The notes: a model not told the origin generated them from the letters alone. Counted from the stretch's first letter, positions 45,287-55,904 are shown. The stretch is 64,000 nt of DNA from Prochlorococcus sp. AG-402-P16 (GCA_003216295.1 QCJB01000006.1:23787-87786); one strand, 5' to 3'. A program made the numbers and translations.

Positions 45287-46681
45287 TTAATTAACCTCAA
45301 TCATAGATTTTGGATCAATGAGATTATCAAACTCATCTTGATCTATATAATTTAGTTGCTTGGATGCCTGTCTTAGACTGAGATTCTTGTCATGTGCTAA
45401 TTGGGCAATTTTACTCGCTTTTTCATATCCGATTGATGGTGCCAGTGCAGTTACTAACATTAAAGAATTTTCAAGATACTCTTTGATTTTTTGTTCGTTA
45501 GGTTGGATCCCTTCAATCATATTTTTTCTGCAACTTTTACATGTATTTTGAATAAGATTAATACTTTTTAAAATATTGTAGCCAATAAGTGGTTTATAAA
45601 CGTTCATTTGTAGATGTCCTCCACTTCCTGCTATAGATACCGAAGTATCCATACCAATTATTTGAGTACACACCATCGCCATAGCTTCACATTGAGTAGG
45701 ATTAATTTTCCCAGGCATTATTGAGCTACCTGGTTCATTGGCGGGTAATTTTAATTCTGCTAATCCCGCTCTTGGCCCGCAAGATAAAAGTCGAAGATCA
45801 TTAACAATTTTCAATAAAGTTACTGCTAATAATTTTAGTTGAGACATTATATTTACTAGACCATCATGACTAGCCATGATGGCAAACTTATTAGCTGCAG
45901 TTTCGAAAGGCAAGCTTGTTTCTTTAGCAATATCCAGAGCAATAAGATTGTCGAAGTTTTTAGGTGTATTTATCCCCGTTCCAATAGCTGTTCCTCCGAG
46001 TGGAAGCGGATATAGTTCTTTGAGATTTAGTTCTATTCGTCCTAATGCAGTTTTTAATTGAGCCTCCCAAGCCGAGACTTCTTGGCCAAGAGTTAAAGGC
46101 ACTGCATCTTGAAGATGAGTACGTCCTATTTTTATGATATCTTTCCATTCTTCACTTTTTTGATGTAATAAATTAATGAGATTGTTTAATTCAGGTATTA
46201 ATTTGTCTCTTAAGGTTACTATTGTGGCTATTTGTATTGCAGCAGGAAAAACATCGTTAGTGGATTGAGAACAATTGACATGATCATTGGGATGCAATGG
46301 CTCATGACTACCTAAAGGTTTATTTAACCTTTTTGCTGCAATATTGCTAATCACCTCATTGACGTTCATATTTGTTTGGGTGCCACTGCCTGTTTGCCAT
46401 ATTTTCAGTGGAAATTGATCATTGTGCTTCCCTTCAAGAATTTCTAAACTTGCTTCGGTGATAAACTGTGCAACTTCTGTATTTATTAGACCTAATTGAT
46501 TGTTCACACGAGCAGCAGAGGCTTTTATTTGGGAAATTGCATAGATAATTTCAAGAGGTATTACCTCATCCCCAATAGTGAAATTTAATATTGATCGCTG
46601 AGTTTGAGCTCCCCATAGCGCATCTTTTGGAACATCAATTGAACCTAGGCTATCTTTCTCAAGTCGTTTCATGTTTGACAT
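45287..46681 (-). CDS. fumC: Fumarate hydratase class II
   Basis: It interconverts fumarate and malate. The family signature GSSIMPGKINP is near residue 320, and TGSGTQTNMNVNEV and RTHLQDAVPLTLGQE are further active-site blocks. 464 aa, full length. Like purB upstream on the same strand, it belongs to the fumarase/aspartase superfamily; the two are separate genes with fumarate as common metabolite. Confidence 0.96.
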   Translation of the reverse strand: MSNMKRLEKDSLGSIDVPKDALWGAQTQRSILNFTIGDEVIPLEIIYAISQIKASAARVNNQLGLINTEVAQFITEASLEILEGKHNDQFPLKIWQTGSGTQTNMNVNEVISNIAAKRLNKPLGSHEPLHPNDHVNCSQSTNDVFPAAIQIATIVTLRDKLIPELNNLINLLHQKSEEWKDIIKIGRTHLQDAVPLTLGQEVSAWEAQLKTALGRIELNLKELYPLPLGGTAIGTGINTPKNFDNLIALDIAKETSLPFETAANKFAIMASHDGLVNIMSQLKLLAVTLLKIVNDLRLLSCGPRAGLAELKLPANEPGSSIMPGKINPTQCEAMAMVCTQIIGMDTSVSIAGSGGHLQMNVYKPLIGYNILKSINLIQNTCKSCRKNMIEGIQPNEQKIKEYLENSLMLVTALAPSIGYEKASKIAQLAHDKNLSLRQASKQLNYIDQDEFDNLIDPKSMIEVN

Positions 46682-46730
46682 TGATCTTTGGTCGAAAAAT
46701 TTAAGTTTCTGTGGAAGTGGAAGATCATAG

Positions 46731-46755
46731 CTATAGATTATAGCTAAATCTATAG
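46731..46755. repeat. 9-bp inverted repeat between purB and fumC
   Basis: ctatagatt (46731-46739) and aatctatag (46747-46755) are exact complements with a 7-nt spacer, inside the 127-bp gap between purB and fumC. There is no T-run after either arm, so it is more likely an operator or weak mRNA hairpin than a terminator. Confidence 0.5.
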
Positions 46756-46808
46756 TTATAACCTTCTGAGATTCTACTAAGTGATATCAATTGATTTAGC
46801 TTTTTCAG

Positions 46809-48104
46809 TTATATACCAAGTCTATCCCAAATAACTTTTAAATTCGATTGATGTAATTCGGTTGAAAAACACTCAGAAAGTTCCTCTGGTGAGAGATTAT
46901 TCATTACCTCTCGGTCATTCTCAAGATTTTTCTTGAAATTTCCTTTGGGTTGATTCCAGGCTGAATGAGCATTTTTTTGAACTAATCGATAAGAGTCTTC
47001 CCGACTCATTCCATTTTCAACCAAAGCCAAAAGAACTCTTTGACTAAAAACCACCCCTCCATAAATGTTCAAATTATTCAGCATATTATTTGGATAAACT
47101 CCAAGACCTTTAATTATTGCTGTCATTTCTGTAATCATAAAATGGAGAGTAATAGATGTATCTGGCAACATTAATCTCTCATTAGAGCTGTGACTAATGT
47201 CTCTTTCATGCCAGAGAGCAACGTTTTCAAGAGCGGCAACGACATAACTTCTTAAAACTCTAGAAAGACCACTTACTCTCTCACTGCGTATTGGATTTCT
47301 TTTATGAGGCATGGCAGAGCTACCTTTTTGGCCTTTAGCAAAGTTTTCTTCTACTTCAAGGACATCTGTTCTTTGAAGATTTCTAATTTCTGTAGAAAAA
47401 CGATCCAATGAAGATCCAATCAAAGCAAGAATTTGTACATAATTAGCATGCCTATCTCTAGAGATGACTTGAGTACTAGCCATATCAGCTTCAAGCCCCA
47501 ACAGTTCGCAAGTTATTCTCTCTATTTCTGGGTCAGTATTTGCATAAGTTCCCATGGCACCACTAATTTGCCCAATTGAGATGTCTCTTTCGAGACTATT
47601 TAGCCTTTCCTTGTTCCTTATTGTCTCGGCCAACCAGCCAGCCAGCTTGAATCCAAAAGTAATAGGTTCTCCATGGATCGCATGAGAACGACCAATCATT
47701 ACTGTTTTCTTATGCTGTGTTGCTAAATCTCGAATGGCTTCTTCAAGTAATAAAAGCTCTTTTTTTAAAAGTTTTACTGAGGACTTTAATTGAAGAGCAA
47801 GTCCTGTATCGAGAACATCGCTACTTGTCATGCCAACGTGTATGTATCGACCTGCATCTCCAACATATTCATTTACATTTGTTAGGAAAGCAATTACGTC
47901 ATGACGAACCTCTTCTTCTATTTCGAGTATGCGTTCAGGTTTGAAACTTGCTTTTGATCGAATTGTTTCCATTGCACTAATAGGGATTTTTCCCAACTTG
48001 CAATTAGCCTCACATGCGGCAATTTCAACATCAAGCCAAGTTTGATATTTGGCTTGCTCAGACCAAATATTTCCCATCTCTGGGTTTGTGTAACGCTCAA
48101 TCAA
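46809..48104 (-). CDS. purB: Adenylosuccinate lyase
   Basis: It cleaves SAICAR and adenylosuccinate in purine synthesis, releasing fumarate. The superfamily signature GSSAMPHKRNP is near residues 261-271, with HVGMTSSDVLDTG and IGRSHAIHGEP earlier. 431 aa; the start reads as TTG (48102-48104), followed by IERYTNPEMGNIWSE, the conserved N-terminus. Confidence 0.96.
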   Translation of the reverse strand: MIERYTNPEMGNIWSEQAKYQTWLDVEIAACEANCKLGKIPISAMETIRSKASFKPERILEIEEEVRHDVIAFLTNVNEYVGDAGRYIHVGMTSSDVLDTGLALQLKSSVKLLKKELLLLEEAIRDLATQHKKTVMIGRSHAIHGEPITFGFKLAGWLAETIRNKERLNSLERDISIGQISGAMGTYANTDPEIERITCELLGLEADMASTQVISRDRHANYVQILALIGSSLDRFSTEIRNLQRTDVLEVEENFAKGQKGSSAMPHKRNPIRSERVSGLSRVLRSYVVAALENVALWHERDISHSSNERLMLPDTSITLHFMITEMTAIIKGLGVYPNNMLNNLNIYGGVVFSQRVLLALVENGMSREDSYRLVQKNAHSAWNQPKGNFKKNLENDREVMNNLSPEELSECFSTELHQSNLKVIWDRLGI

Positions 48105-48147
48105 AGTGCTACAAATTTAAAGGTTAATTTAATTTAGGTCCTAAAGG

Positions 48148-48408
48148 TCAAGCTGACTTGAGTCTATTGTGTTCGACTTCCCAATGAACATATCTTCCCC
48201 AAGCTTGCTGCCTAACTCTGCATCTCCCTCCTTTACAATCAATCACTTGAAAGGGAGGTAAATCACTTGGTTGATTTGCAAATTTTGCAAAACTTCCTGG
48301 AGGAAGAAGTGCAAGCACTTCTCCAGTTTGATTTTTTGGGGTTAGATGAAAATGACCATGGCTAGATAGCTCATTTTCATTGCTTGGATGCCTGAGCTTT
48401 TTAGACAA
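48148..48408 (-). CDS. Hypothetical protein, 86 aa
   Basis: Small basic soluble protein (LRHPSNENELSSHGHFHLTP ... PPFQVIDCKGGRCRVRQQAW) of a type common in picocyanobacteria, with a CKGGRC turn and no membrane segment. I cannot assign a function. It lies upstream of purB on the same strand, 43 bp away, so the two may share a transcript, and it is divergent from tlyA. Confidence 0.72.
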   Translation of the reverse strand: MSKKLRHPSNENELSSHGHFHLTPKNQTGEVLALLPPGSFAKFANQPSDLPPFQVIDCKGGRCRVRQQAWGRYVHWEVEHNRLKSA

Positions 48409-48503
48409 AACCTTTGGTCAATTGAATAGATTCTCTATTGAAAAAGAGGATTAGTCCCAGTTCTGCGGTTTTTGTTCCGTTTCCTGTTTGTTTTTGTAAA
48501 CAA

Positions 48504-49301
48504 ATGACTAAAAAATCGCGTTTAGATCTTCACTTGCTGACTCAAGGATTGGTTAAATCACGTCAAGAGGCTCAGAAGCTTATTAGGGCTGGCAAAGTTA
48601 AAACGATTAATGGACAAATCCTTGATAAGCCAGGCCAGGAAGTTCTCAAAGATCTTGAGATAGAAGTTACTCAGCCTCTTAGGTACGTATCTCGCGGAGG
48701 TGAAAAGTTAGCTGAAGCATTTAATCGATTTCCTTTGGACGTGAAGAATCGAGTTTGCCTAGATGCTGGGATCTCAACTGGTGGTTTTACAGATTGTCTT
48801 TTGCAGTTAGGCGCAGCAAAGGTTTATGGAGTGGATGTTGGTTATGGTCAAACTGCTTGGAGTATTAGAAATGATCCAAGGGTAGTTCTTTTGGAACGTA
48901 CTAATATCAGACATTTAACTCCTGAAAGATTATTTAAGGATGGAGACTCAATTCCTGACTTTGCAGTGGCAGACTTATCTTTTATCTCTCTGAAAATTGT
49001 TTTACCTGCAATTAAATTACTTCTTCATAATGAGAGATCTGAATTACTTTTACTTGTAAAACCTCAATTCGAGGTTGGGAGAGATAAGGTTGGCAAAGGA
49101 GGAGTCGTTCGTGAATATTTTTTGCATCTAGAGGCAATAAAAGATGTTATCGAAGAATCTCAAAAACATGGATGGTTCCCCAGAGGAGTAGTTCCTTCTC
49201 CTATAAAAGGACCTGCTGGTAATCAGGAATATCTTCTTTGGATGGGAGATAAACTTAAAGGAAATATTTTTGAGATTGAAAAATTTATAAATAGCTCTTG
49301 A
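48504..49301 (+). CDS. tlyA: TlyA family rRNA methyltransferase (S4 + FtsJ domains)
   Basis: The N-terminal S4 RNA-binding domain (SRLDLHLLTQGLVKSRQEAQ) is followed by an FtsJ-like SAM fold with CLDAGISTGGFTDCLLQLGA. TlyA members methylate 2'-O of 16S/23S rRNA cytidines. The ATG at 48504 gives the conserved N-terminus (MTKKSRLDLHL); the upstream TTG (48438) adds an atypical stretch and is less likely. It converges with glnB. Confidence 0.9.
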   Translation: MTKKSRLDLHLLTQGLVKSRQEAQKLIRAGKVKTINGQILDKPGQEVLKDLEIEVTQPLRYVSRGGEKLAEAFNRFPLDVKNRVCLDAGISTGGFTDCLLQLGAAKVYGVDVGYGQTAWSIRNDPRVVLLERTNIRHLTPERLFKDGDSIPDFAVADLSFISLKIVLPAIKLLLHNERSELLLLVKPQFEVGRDKVGKGGVVREYFLHLEAIKDVIEESQKHGWFPRGVVPSPIKGPAGNQEYLLWMGDKLKGNIFEIEKFINSS

Positions 49302-49303
49302 AT

Positions 49304-49660
<357 letters not shown>

Positions 49661-49682
49661 CTATATTTTAGGAAGTTTTTGA

Positions 49683-49910
49683 TTAAATTTTGTCTAATGG
49701 TGTTAGAGAACTGATGAACTTTACATTTAGACCAGCTTTTGATGCGTCTAGATTAAGTATTTGTGAGTCCATAGTAGGAATTATTGCTTGACCATTACCA
49801 ATTGATTCCCAATGATCCGCTTCAAAATGTGTTTGGAGCCATAACATTCCATGAATACTTTTGGCTTCGATTTGAGTACCATTATTTTTTTTTGTAAGAC
49901 TGATGTCCAT
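49683..49910 (-). CDS. Hypothetical protein, 75 aa
   Basis: Small soluble protein (DISLTKKNNGTQIEAKSIHG, then a beta-rich stretch with LWLQTHFEADHWESI) without recognised motifs. It starts at ATG 49910 and ends 40 bp before glnB on the same strand, so it could be co-transcribed with glnB. I do not recognise the family. Confidence 0.6.
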   Translation of the reverse strand: MDISLTKKNNGTQIEAKSIHGMLWLQTHFEADHWESIGNGQAIIPTMDSQILNLDASKAGLNVKFISSLTPLDKI

Positions 49911-49971
49911 GCAGCAAAATTATGTGTATTTCTATTAGGGGGTATAGCGTGAATAAGGTTTGTGATTTTTG

Positions 49972-49992
49972 ATACAAAAAAGGTTTTTGTAT
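49972..49992 (+). other. AT-rich hairpin with T-run upstream of queF
   Basis: atacaaaaa pairs with tttttgtat across a 3-nt loop, followed by five T, so it looks like a plus-strand intrinsic terminator. No plus-strand gene precedes it nearby, and the region upstream is antisense to the 75-aa gene. It may end an unseen short RNA or simply be AT-rich sequence by chance. Confidence 0.35.
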
Positions 49993-50085
49993 TTTTTGTA
50001 TTTACTCGAATTAGAAAAATTTCTTTGAGGTTTGAATGTTTTGAGCAGACTTTTATGTAATCTGTAATTTACAAGCTATTTAAAT

Positions 50086-50508
50086 GTGTTGAATAGAGAA
50101 GAGGAATCAAAAGATGAAATAAATTACGGAGAGAGGGCAATAGAGGCTGGCAAGTTGATTTGTTTCCCAAATCCTAAAACTAATAGAGATTATGAAATTT
50201 CAATAGATTTCCCAGAATTCACATGCAAGTGTCCATTCTCTGGTTATCCGGACTTCGCAACCTTGAGAATAATCTATCAGCCAAATAAGAAGTTAATAGA
50301 ATTAAAGGCGATTAAACTATATCTAAATAATTTTCGTGATAAGAAAATATCTCATGAAGAAGTTATAAATAAAATAATAGATGATCTTATTGAAGCTTCT
50401 GCGCCTAAGTGGATGCAATTGGAAGCTGATTTTAATCCTAGAGGTAATGTTCATACAATTATCAAAGTTTGTCATGGGAAAAGAAATAATTTGGAATTAA
50501 TTCTTTAA
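50086..50508 (+). CDS. queF: NADPH-dependent 7-cyano-7-deazaguanine reductase
   Basis: It reduces preQ0 to preQ1 in queuosine synthesis. The type I (short) QueF pattern is clear: [15 protein letters not shown] with the catalytic Cys, the [17 protein letters not shown] block, and [10 protein letters not shown]. 140 aa. The start is GTG 50086 or the next codon, TTG. It overlaps the 3' end of ccs1 (convergent) by 12 bp. Confidence 0.93.
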   Translation: MLNREEESKDEINYGERAIEAGKLICFPNPKTNRDYEISIDFPEFTCKCPFSGYPDFATLRIIYQPNKKLIELKAIKLYLNNFRDKKISHEEVINKIIDDLIEASAPKWMQLEADFNPRGNVHTIIKVCHGKRNNLELIL

Positions 50509-51780
50509 TAGATTAATAAAATTAGGGAATTCTTTTGCTAGTCCGGTAAGGTTTCTATTACTCAATCCTCCTATATAAATTAATGAGTCTTTCTCTTCGT
50601 ATATTACCCATAATTTCTTAGTAGAAATTATACTTAGTAAGCCACCAATAAGAATAATAGCGAAACTACTATATACTAGGGGAATGCCAGGATCACGCTT
50701 TAAAAGTAATCCACTAGTTGGTATGATGTTTATTATCTTTATAAAACTTTCTTTGACTTCTTTTGCGGGATCATTAACATTTAAGGAAATAAGTTTTGTA
50801 CCATCACTGTCGTAAATAATTACTGGACCTAGCTCGCTATTAACTGTTAATAGGATTGGATCTTCCCCACTTTTTTTCGTAGGTATTACTGTTCCCCATG
50901 CTTGTTCACCTAGTTCTGGAATCGCTTTTGTTGGAATCTGCAGCTTTGGACTGTTGTTAATTTCAATGGTTATAGCAGCTATTCCCCAATCAGCTTGATA
51001 TAAAGTTAATCCTTTGAATCTTAACGGGTAATTTACACTAATTTCGTTATTTTGAATATTACCATTTTGTTCAATAACATTAACTATAGATCTGTATTGC
51101 TCCACCCTTCCTTGTGGATCTCTTTCAATCTGAAAATTTTTCAATTCAATACTTAGTTTTTTATTTTTGTTTCTATCTAATAAATCTATTGATCTGCCCG
51201 GGGCTAAAAATTTCTCTATAGTTTGGCCATTTAAGGCTCCATAAGTTGCACCTATCATTAATATAATCATTCCTAGATGAATTAATATGGGGCCTAATCT
51301 TCCTAAGGCACCTTGACGTGCAGCGATTCTTCCGTCTGTTTCTTTAATATTCCATCCATTCTTCTTTAAATTAATTTTAAGTTTTTCCAAGGTTTTGGAG
51401 CTGTTTTTAGTTTTTATTGTTTGTGAGATAGCAAGTTTGGTAATTTGACGAGGGTATTTATAATCTATCCAATTTAAAGCTGATTTTAATAATGGTAATT
51501 GCCGTCTAAAACTACAAACTGCTAAAGCTATACCTAGCCAAAAAAGTAGCAACAAAAACCAAAAACTCGTATAGACATGATTGAATTCAAAAGATAGTAA
51601 AGTATTTCCATTTATTATTCCAAGGAATGGATTATTGTTAAAATTTTCATAATAAAAATTATCTGATTCTTGTTGTGGAATAATAGTTCCAATTGCACAA
51701 GAAATAGCAATTAATAATAATAGTAATATCGCAATTTTTAAACTAGAAAGCCAATTTAAAACTTGGCTAATCTTTTTCAT
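50497..51780 (-). CDS. ccs1: Cytochrome c biogenesis protein Ccs1 (ResB family)
   Basis: Membrane protein of the system II cytochrome c maturation pathway, needed for cytochrome f and c6. N-terminal helices ([20 protein letters not shown]), a second and third helix near residues 70 and 160, a large lumenal domain and a final helix fit ResB/Ccs1. The ATG at 51780 is preferred over TTG 51795. It follows ccdA, overlapping it only if the TTG is used. Confidence 0.92.
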   Translation of the reverse strand: MKKISQVLNWLSSLKIAILLLLLIAISCAIGTIIPQQESDNFYYENFNNNPFLGIINGNTLLSFEFNHVYTSFWFLLLLFWLGIALAVCSFRRQLPLLKSALNWIDYKYPRQITKLAISQTIKTKNSSKTLEKLKINLKKNGWNIKETDGRIAARQGALGRLGPILIHLGMIILMIGATYGALNGQTIEKFLAPGRSIDLLDRNKNKKLSIELKNFQIERDPQGRVEQYRSIVNVIEQNGNIQNNEISVNYPLRFKGLTLYQADWGIAAITIEINNSPKLQIPTKAIPELGEQAWGTVIPTKKSGEDPILLTVNSELGPVIIYDSDGTKLISLNVNDPAKEVKESFIKIINIIPTSGLLLKRDPGIPLVYSSFAIILIGGLLSIISTKKLWVIYEEKDSLIYIGGLSNRNLTGLAKEFPNFINLLKN

Positions 51781-51785
51781 CTTTT

Positions 51786-52526
51786 TTACATCCAAATAGA
51801 AATAAGGCTTAAAAGACCAACTGTTAGCAAAATTACTCCGCTAACCGGTGGAACCCATTTCCCAATAGGTCGCAAGGACAAAAATTTTGGGATACTTGCG
51901 GCAAAAGTACCAGAAATGAATAAAGGAAAAACCTGACCAATCGCAAAACTGCCTAGAAATATTATGCCGCCAAGAGGATTACCTTGCTTGGCAATCCAAG
52001 CAAGAAGAACAGCAAGAACAGGTGTGGTACAAGGTGAAGATGCCAAGCCAAATGCTAATCCTGCTGAAACTGGTGCTAATAAAGGAGGAACTTTATTTTT
52101 CCAGATTTCCGGTTCAGGACCTAATGGAAGTGATAATTTTAAAATTCCTAGAAGGTTAAGTCCCATAACCAATGCTAATAAACTAATGAATATTGAAAAT
52201 AAGTTTGGCAATTGGCCATAAATTTTACCTAAGAAACCACTTAAGCCTCCTAGAATCACAAGAGATATAACGATACCGCTGCAGAAACTTAAACTTCTTT
52301 GAAGTGCGTTTTGGTTGTCTTCAAATCCAGCTAAGTATGCAACTGTTATTGGTAGAAGTGACAATGAGCAGGGTCCCAAGCTAGTTAAAAGACCTCCAAG
52401 AAAAACTATCAAAATAGAAGAAGGGTTTGGATTGTTTAGCCCGTTATTCATTAATTCTTCGCCAGTGCGAGCTAACTCAGAGACCATTAAACTTATAGAT
52501 GAAATGTTCAAAAAAGGATTTACCAC
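51786..52526 (-). CDS. ccdA: Thiol:disulfide transporter CcdA
   Basis: Six-helix membrane protein that moves reducing power across the thylakoid or plasma membrane for cytochrome c maturation. The conserved cysteines lie in LGPCSLSLLP and ASSPCTTPVLA. Up to 246 aa from GTG 52526; ATG 52487 is an alternative start. It lies directly upstream of ccs1, a functional partner. Confidence 0.92.
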   Translation of the reverse strand: MVNPFLNISSISLMVSELARTGEELMNNGLNNPNPSSILIVFLGGLLTSLGPCSLSLLPITVAYLAGFEDNQNALQRSLSFCSGIVISLVILGGLSGFLGKIYGQLPNLFSIFISLLALVMGLNLLGILKLSLPLGPEPEIWKNKVPPLLAPVSAGLAFGLASSPCTTPVLAVLLAWIAKQGNPLGGIIFLGSFAIGQVFPLFISGTFAASIPKFLSLRPIGKWVPPVSGVILLTVGLLSLISIWM

Positions 52527-52545
52527 TCTTTGTTCTACCTTTAGA

Positions 52546-53785
52546 TTATCTATCTAAAAGTCTATTTGAGGAATTTTGAATTAATAAATCAGTTGATTCA
52601 ATGGAGGATCTTACTAATAATGCAGCTATTAGAAGACTTGCAATTAATGAGTTTCCTCCATAACTAATTAAAGGTAAAGGTAGACCAGTTGTGGGCATTG
52701 CACCTGATGAAACTGCTAAGTGCATAATTGCTTGCCCAACAAGAATAGTCCCTGACCCCATAGAGATTAGTTTGGAATAATTATTTCTACAGCCAAGAGA
52801 GATCTTTAGGGTTAAATAAGCAAAAATAAGTAGAAATGATAAAAGTAAAATTGAGCCAAAGAATCCAAATTCTTCAGCAAAAACAGCAAATATAAAATCA
52901 GTACTTTGTATTGGTAAATATTGTAATTTCTGCATTGAAAGACCGTACCCTTCTCCAAATAAGCCACCGGAACCAATCGCGTAAAGACTCTGGACTAATT
53001 GGTATCCGCTTCCTTGAGGGTCTTCCCATGGGTTGAGAAATGACATGACGCGTATTTTCTGATATTCATTTGAAAGAATGCTTATAGAACCTATAATTAA
53101 ACCTGATAGGGCAGTATTGAAAAGATATTTACTATTAATACCTGCTGCTAAAGCAATCATCCAAAGCAATATCCCTGTTAAAGCAGCTGTACTTAAATTT
53201 GGTTGCTTTATAATTAATAAAATTATTGATGCGAAAATAGTTAACCAAAAAAGCTTTTTTTCTGAATTTGCTCTTTCCCATTGACCAAAAAGTTTTGCGC
53301 TTTGAAGAATAATAAAAGGTTTAATTAATTCGGATGGTTGAACTTGCAATGGACCAATAATTAGCCATCTAGTAGAACCATTTACTGTACTACCAAAAAA
53401 GCTTGTTGAAGCAATAAGGACCATACCTATCAAAAGACAAGGTCCAGAAAATCTAAGCCATTTTTTTTAGATTAATATTTATGGCTAAAAAGAAAATGCT
53501 CCAGCTAGCTGCTAGCCAAACTATTTGTCTTTTAATGTAATAGGCACCATCTCCCATCTCTCTATTGGCTACCCACCAACTTGCAGATCCAAGAATAAAG
53601 ATTCCAGCTATGCTCCAAAAGGCAATTAATCCCATTATTAATCGTCCCTCCTTTGGCCAAAAAAGCCAAGGCAATGGTAAGAGTTTATTATTTATTAGAC
53701 CAATCAGATTATCTTTTGATTCGTGGGCATTTTTTCCTTTGGGTTGAAATCGAATTTTTTTATTTTTATTTGAAATATTTGTCAA
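52546..53785 (-). pseudogene. ftsW: Cell-division lipid II polymerase FtsW, frameshifted at an A8 run
   Basis: The gene is present in two frames. The 5' part (53453-53785, 110 aa) has a cytoplasmic N-terminus, a first membrane helix and a second ending INLKK. The 3' part (52546-53433 and upstream) carries the SEDS core: STRWLIIGPLQVQPSELIKP and the FtsW block TTGLPLPLISYGGNS. At 53461-53468 the coding strand has eight A; with seven A, reading would continue in frame through KKWLRFSGPCLLIGM. It is otherwise intact (about 411 aa). Because FtsW is essential, a sequencing error or slippage-rescued gene is more likely than true loss. Confidence 0.9.
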
Positions 53786-54205
53786 AGGATATTTTGCTTA
53801 CATCCCATTGAGCCGTCTAAAGCTTAATTTGCCAAGTCCATAAATGTAATTAATTTACTTTTTTATGGAATTGAAGAAAATTTTTATGATTTTTTCTAAC
53901 ATTAAATTTAGATGTTTAATTTTGAGAGATAGATTTTTATTGATTATTAACTGATGATTTAATTTGAGATATTTACAATTAGATTTTCAAATAAATTGTT
54001 TATTAATTTGGATTAGTTAATTCAAACCGTACCGAAAAAAAATTAGCTTCTATTAATAATTTGACAAGCCTGTCAATTTATTAATAAGAATTTTTTTTGT
54101 TTTCATGCAAGTCGCGTGATAGATTCCCCGGGCCTTTGCAGAGAGCTTAGGTGTCTTGTTCTAGCTACAACTTCGAGATGTCACTCAGTAACTCCATTAG
54201 GAGGA
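53786..54205. other. Intergenic region upstream of the ATP synthase operon
   Basis: Very AT-rich region of about 420 bp between divergent ftsW and atpI. I see no convincing gene. Its features are a long inverted repeat at 54051-54086 and a purine-rich ribosome site aggagg (54199-54204). A readable stretch from a GTG at 54116 into atpI lacks the family pattern and is treated as leader. Confidence 0.6.
54051..54086 (+). promoter_or_regulatory. 16-bp imperfect inverted repeat in front of atpI, overlapping a possible promoter
   Basis: Arms 54051-54066 (tattaataatttgaca) and 54071-54086 (tgtcaatttattaata) match in 14-15 of 16 positions around a 4-nt loop. The left arm ends in a perfect TTGACA, and a TAATAA lies 15 bp later, so the repeat may overlap a promoter. 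T8 begins 5 nt after the right arm, so a terminator or attenuator is the other reading. Confidence 0.55.
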
Positions 54206-54631
54206 ATGATTGTGGCATCTGAGATTGTTGAAGATTGTTCAAGTCATGATCCTCTTCTGGATATTGATTCGTTGGACTCTTCGTCCGGAGTTAAATCAGA
54301 TGAATATCTCGAACTTCAATTTCGAGTATTTCGTTTGACATCTTTATTGACTTTTTTTTCTGTTGGCATAGCGGGTTTTCTTTATGGAATTCAAGCTAGT
54401 GCAAGTCTTCTTTTTGGGGCTTTATCCGGAATTTTTTATTTTCGCTTGCTTGCTCGCGGAATTGGAAGACTGGGTACTTCATCAAACAACATCGGTAAAG
54501 TCCAGTTGTTAGTTCCGGTCATTTTGGTTTTGGTTTCTTCTAGGTTTCCTCAGCTTGATTTGATTCCGGCATTATTAGGATTTTTGCTTTATAAACCAGC
54601 GTTAATTATTCAGTTTCTATCTATGCCATAG
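54206..54631 (+). CDS. atpI: ATP synthase protein I
   Basis: Small membrane protein that helps assemble the F-ATPase c-ring. Four hydrophobic helices (TSLLTFFSVGIAGFLYG, SASLLFGALSGIFYF, then LLVPVILVLVSSRF and the last helix) follow a polar N-terminus. The ATG at 54206 lies at once after aggagg, while the GTG at 54212 has better spacing (7 nt) to it; either is possible. First gene of the atp operon. Confidence 0.85.
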   Translation: MIVASEIVEDCSSHDPLLDIDSLDSSSGVKSDEYLELQFRVFRLTSLLTFFSVGIAGFLYGIQASASLLFGALSGIFYFRLLARGIGRLGTSSNNIGKVQLLVPVILVLVSSRFPQLDLIPALLGFLLYKPALIIQFLSMP

Positions 54632-54705
54632 GCCTATTTAGATATCTAATACTTAAGTTTTGTTTGTTTGGCGTTTATTTTCTACGCAACCTAACTTCCA
54701 GATAA

Positions 54706-55431
54706 ATGGGTTTTTTACCATTTGTTTTTCCTTTTGCTGAATTAGAGGTGGGTCAACATCTCTATTGGCAAATTGGAAATTTTAGAATTCATGGCCAAGT
54801 TTTTATGACTTCATGGCTGCTCATAGGCGCTTTGCTTGCCCTAGTGGTCATTGGAACAAAAAAAATGGAACGTGATCCAAAAGGTGTACAAAATCTTTTG
54901 GAATTTCTGTGGGATTACATACGTGATCTAGCAAGAACACAAATTGGTGAAAAGGTTTATAGAGATTGGATGCCTTTCATCGGAACCCTCTTTTTGTTCA
55001 TATTTGTGAGCAACTGGGGCGGAGCATTGGTTCCTTGGAAGCTGATTGAACTACCAAGTGGTGAACTTGGGGCGCCTACAGCTGACATAAATACGACTGT
55101 TGCTTTAGCACTACTGGTATCTCTCTCATATTTCTATGCGGGGTTGAGCAATAAAGGTTTGCGTTACTTCGAGTATTACGTTCACCCAACGCCAATAATG
55201 CTCCCATTCAAAATTGTTGAAGACTTTACAAAGCCTCTCTCGCTCTCATTTCGTTTATTTGGAAACATTCTGGCGGATGAACTTGTTGTAGCGGTACTTG
55301 TTTTTCTCGTACCTCTTGTTCTTCCAGTTCCTGTTATGTTTCTAGGCTTGTTTACTAGTGCTATTCAAGCTCTGATTTTTGCAACTCTTGCTGCTTATTA
55401 CATCGGGGAAGCAGTTGAAGAGCATCATTAA
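54706..55431 (+). CDS. atpB: F-ATPase subunit a
   Basis: Membrane stator subunit forming the proton half-channels. The essential Arg lies in the [15 protein letters not shown] helix; further helices and the [12 protein letters not shown] segment fit the family. 241 aa with ATG 54706. It follows atpI by 74 bp. Confidence 0.96.
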   Translation: MGFLPFVFPFAELEVGQHLYWQIGNFRIHGQVFMTSWLLIGALLALVVIGTKKMERDPKGVQNLLEFLWDYIRDLARTQIGEKVYRDWMPFIGTLFLFIFVSNWGGALVPWKLIELPSGELGAPTADINTTVALALLVSLSYFYAGLSNKGLRYFEYYVHPTPIMLPFKIVEDFTKPLSLSFRLFGNILADELVVAVLVFLVPLVLPVPVMFLGLFTSAIQALIFATLAAYYIGEAVEEHH

Positions 55432-55566
55432 TCATGATTTTTTGCTATTTAATTGACTTTTTAATGGCAAATTTCCTGCTTTTAGGACTGAAATTCTTTC
55501 AGTATCATCTCAAGAACTATGAGATGCACCCCTCGCAGGTATAAACTCCCGTTCACAACTCTATAA

Positions 55567-55848
<282 letters not shown>

Positions 55849-55862
55849 ATATTTCAAAAAAA

Positions 55863-55904
55863 GGGCTGATTTAGTAATCAATCAATTTGATTAACTTTCA
55901 GCCC
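55863..55904 (+). terminator. Two-part stem-loop between atpE and atpG
   Basis: gggctga (55863-55869) pairs with tcagccc (55898-55904), and inside it taatcaa (55875-55881) pairs with ttgatta (55887-55893) around a 5-nt loop; flanking A/T stretches can extend the outer stem. It could partially terminate, or protect the upstream atpE mRNA from decay, helping to make many c subunits per complex (inference). No long T-run follows directly. Confidence 0.6.

Noticed and set aside
52546..53785. Two separate genes instead of one ftsW
   Set aside because: The halves join exactly at an A8 run into one continuous FtsW with all expected helices; separate proteins would each lack essential parts.
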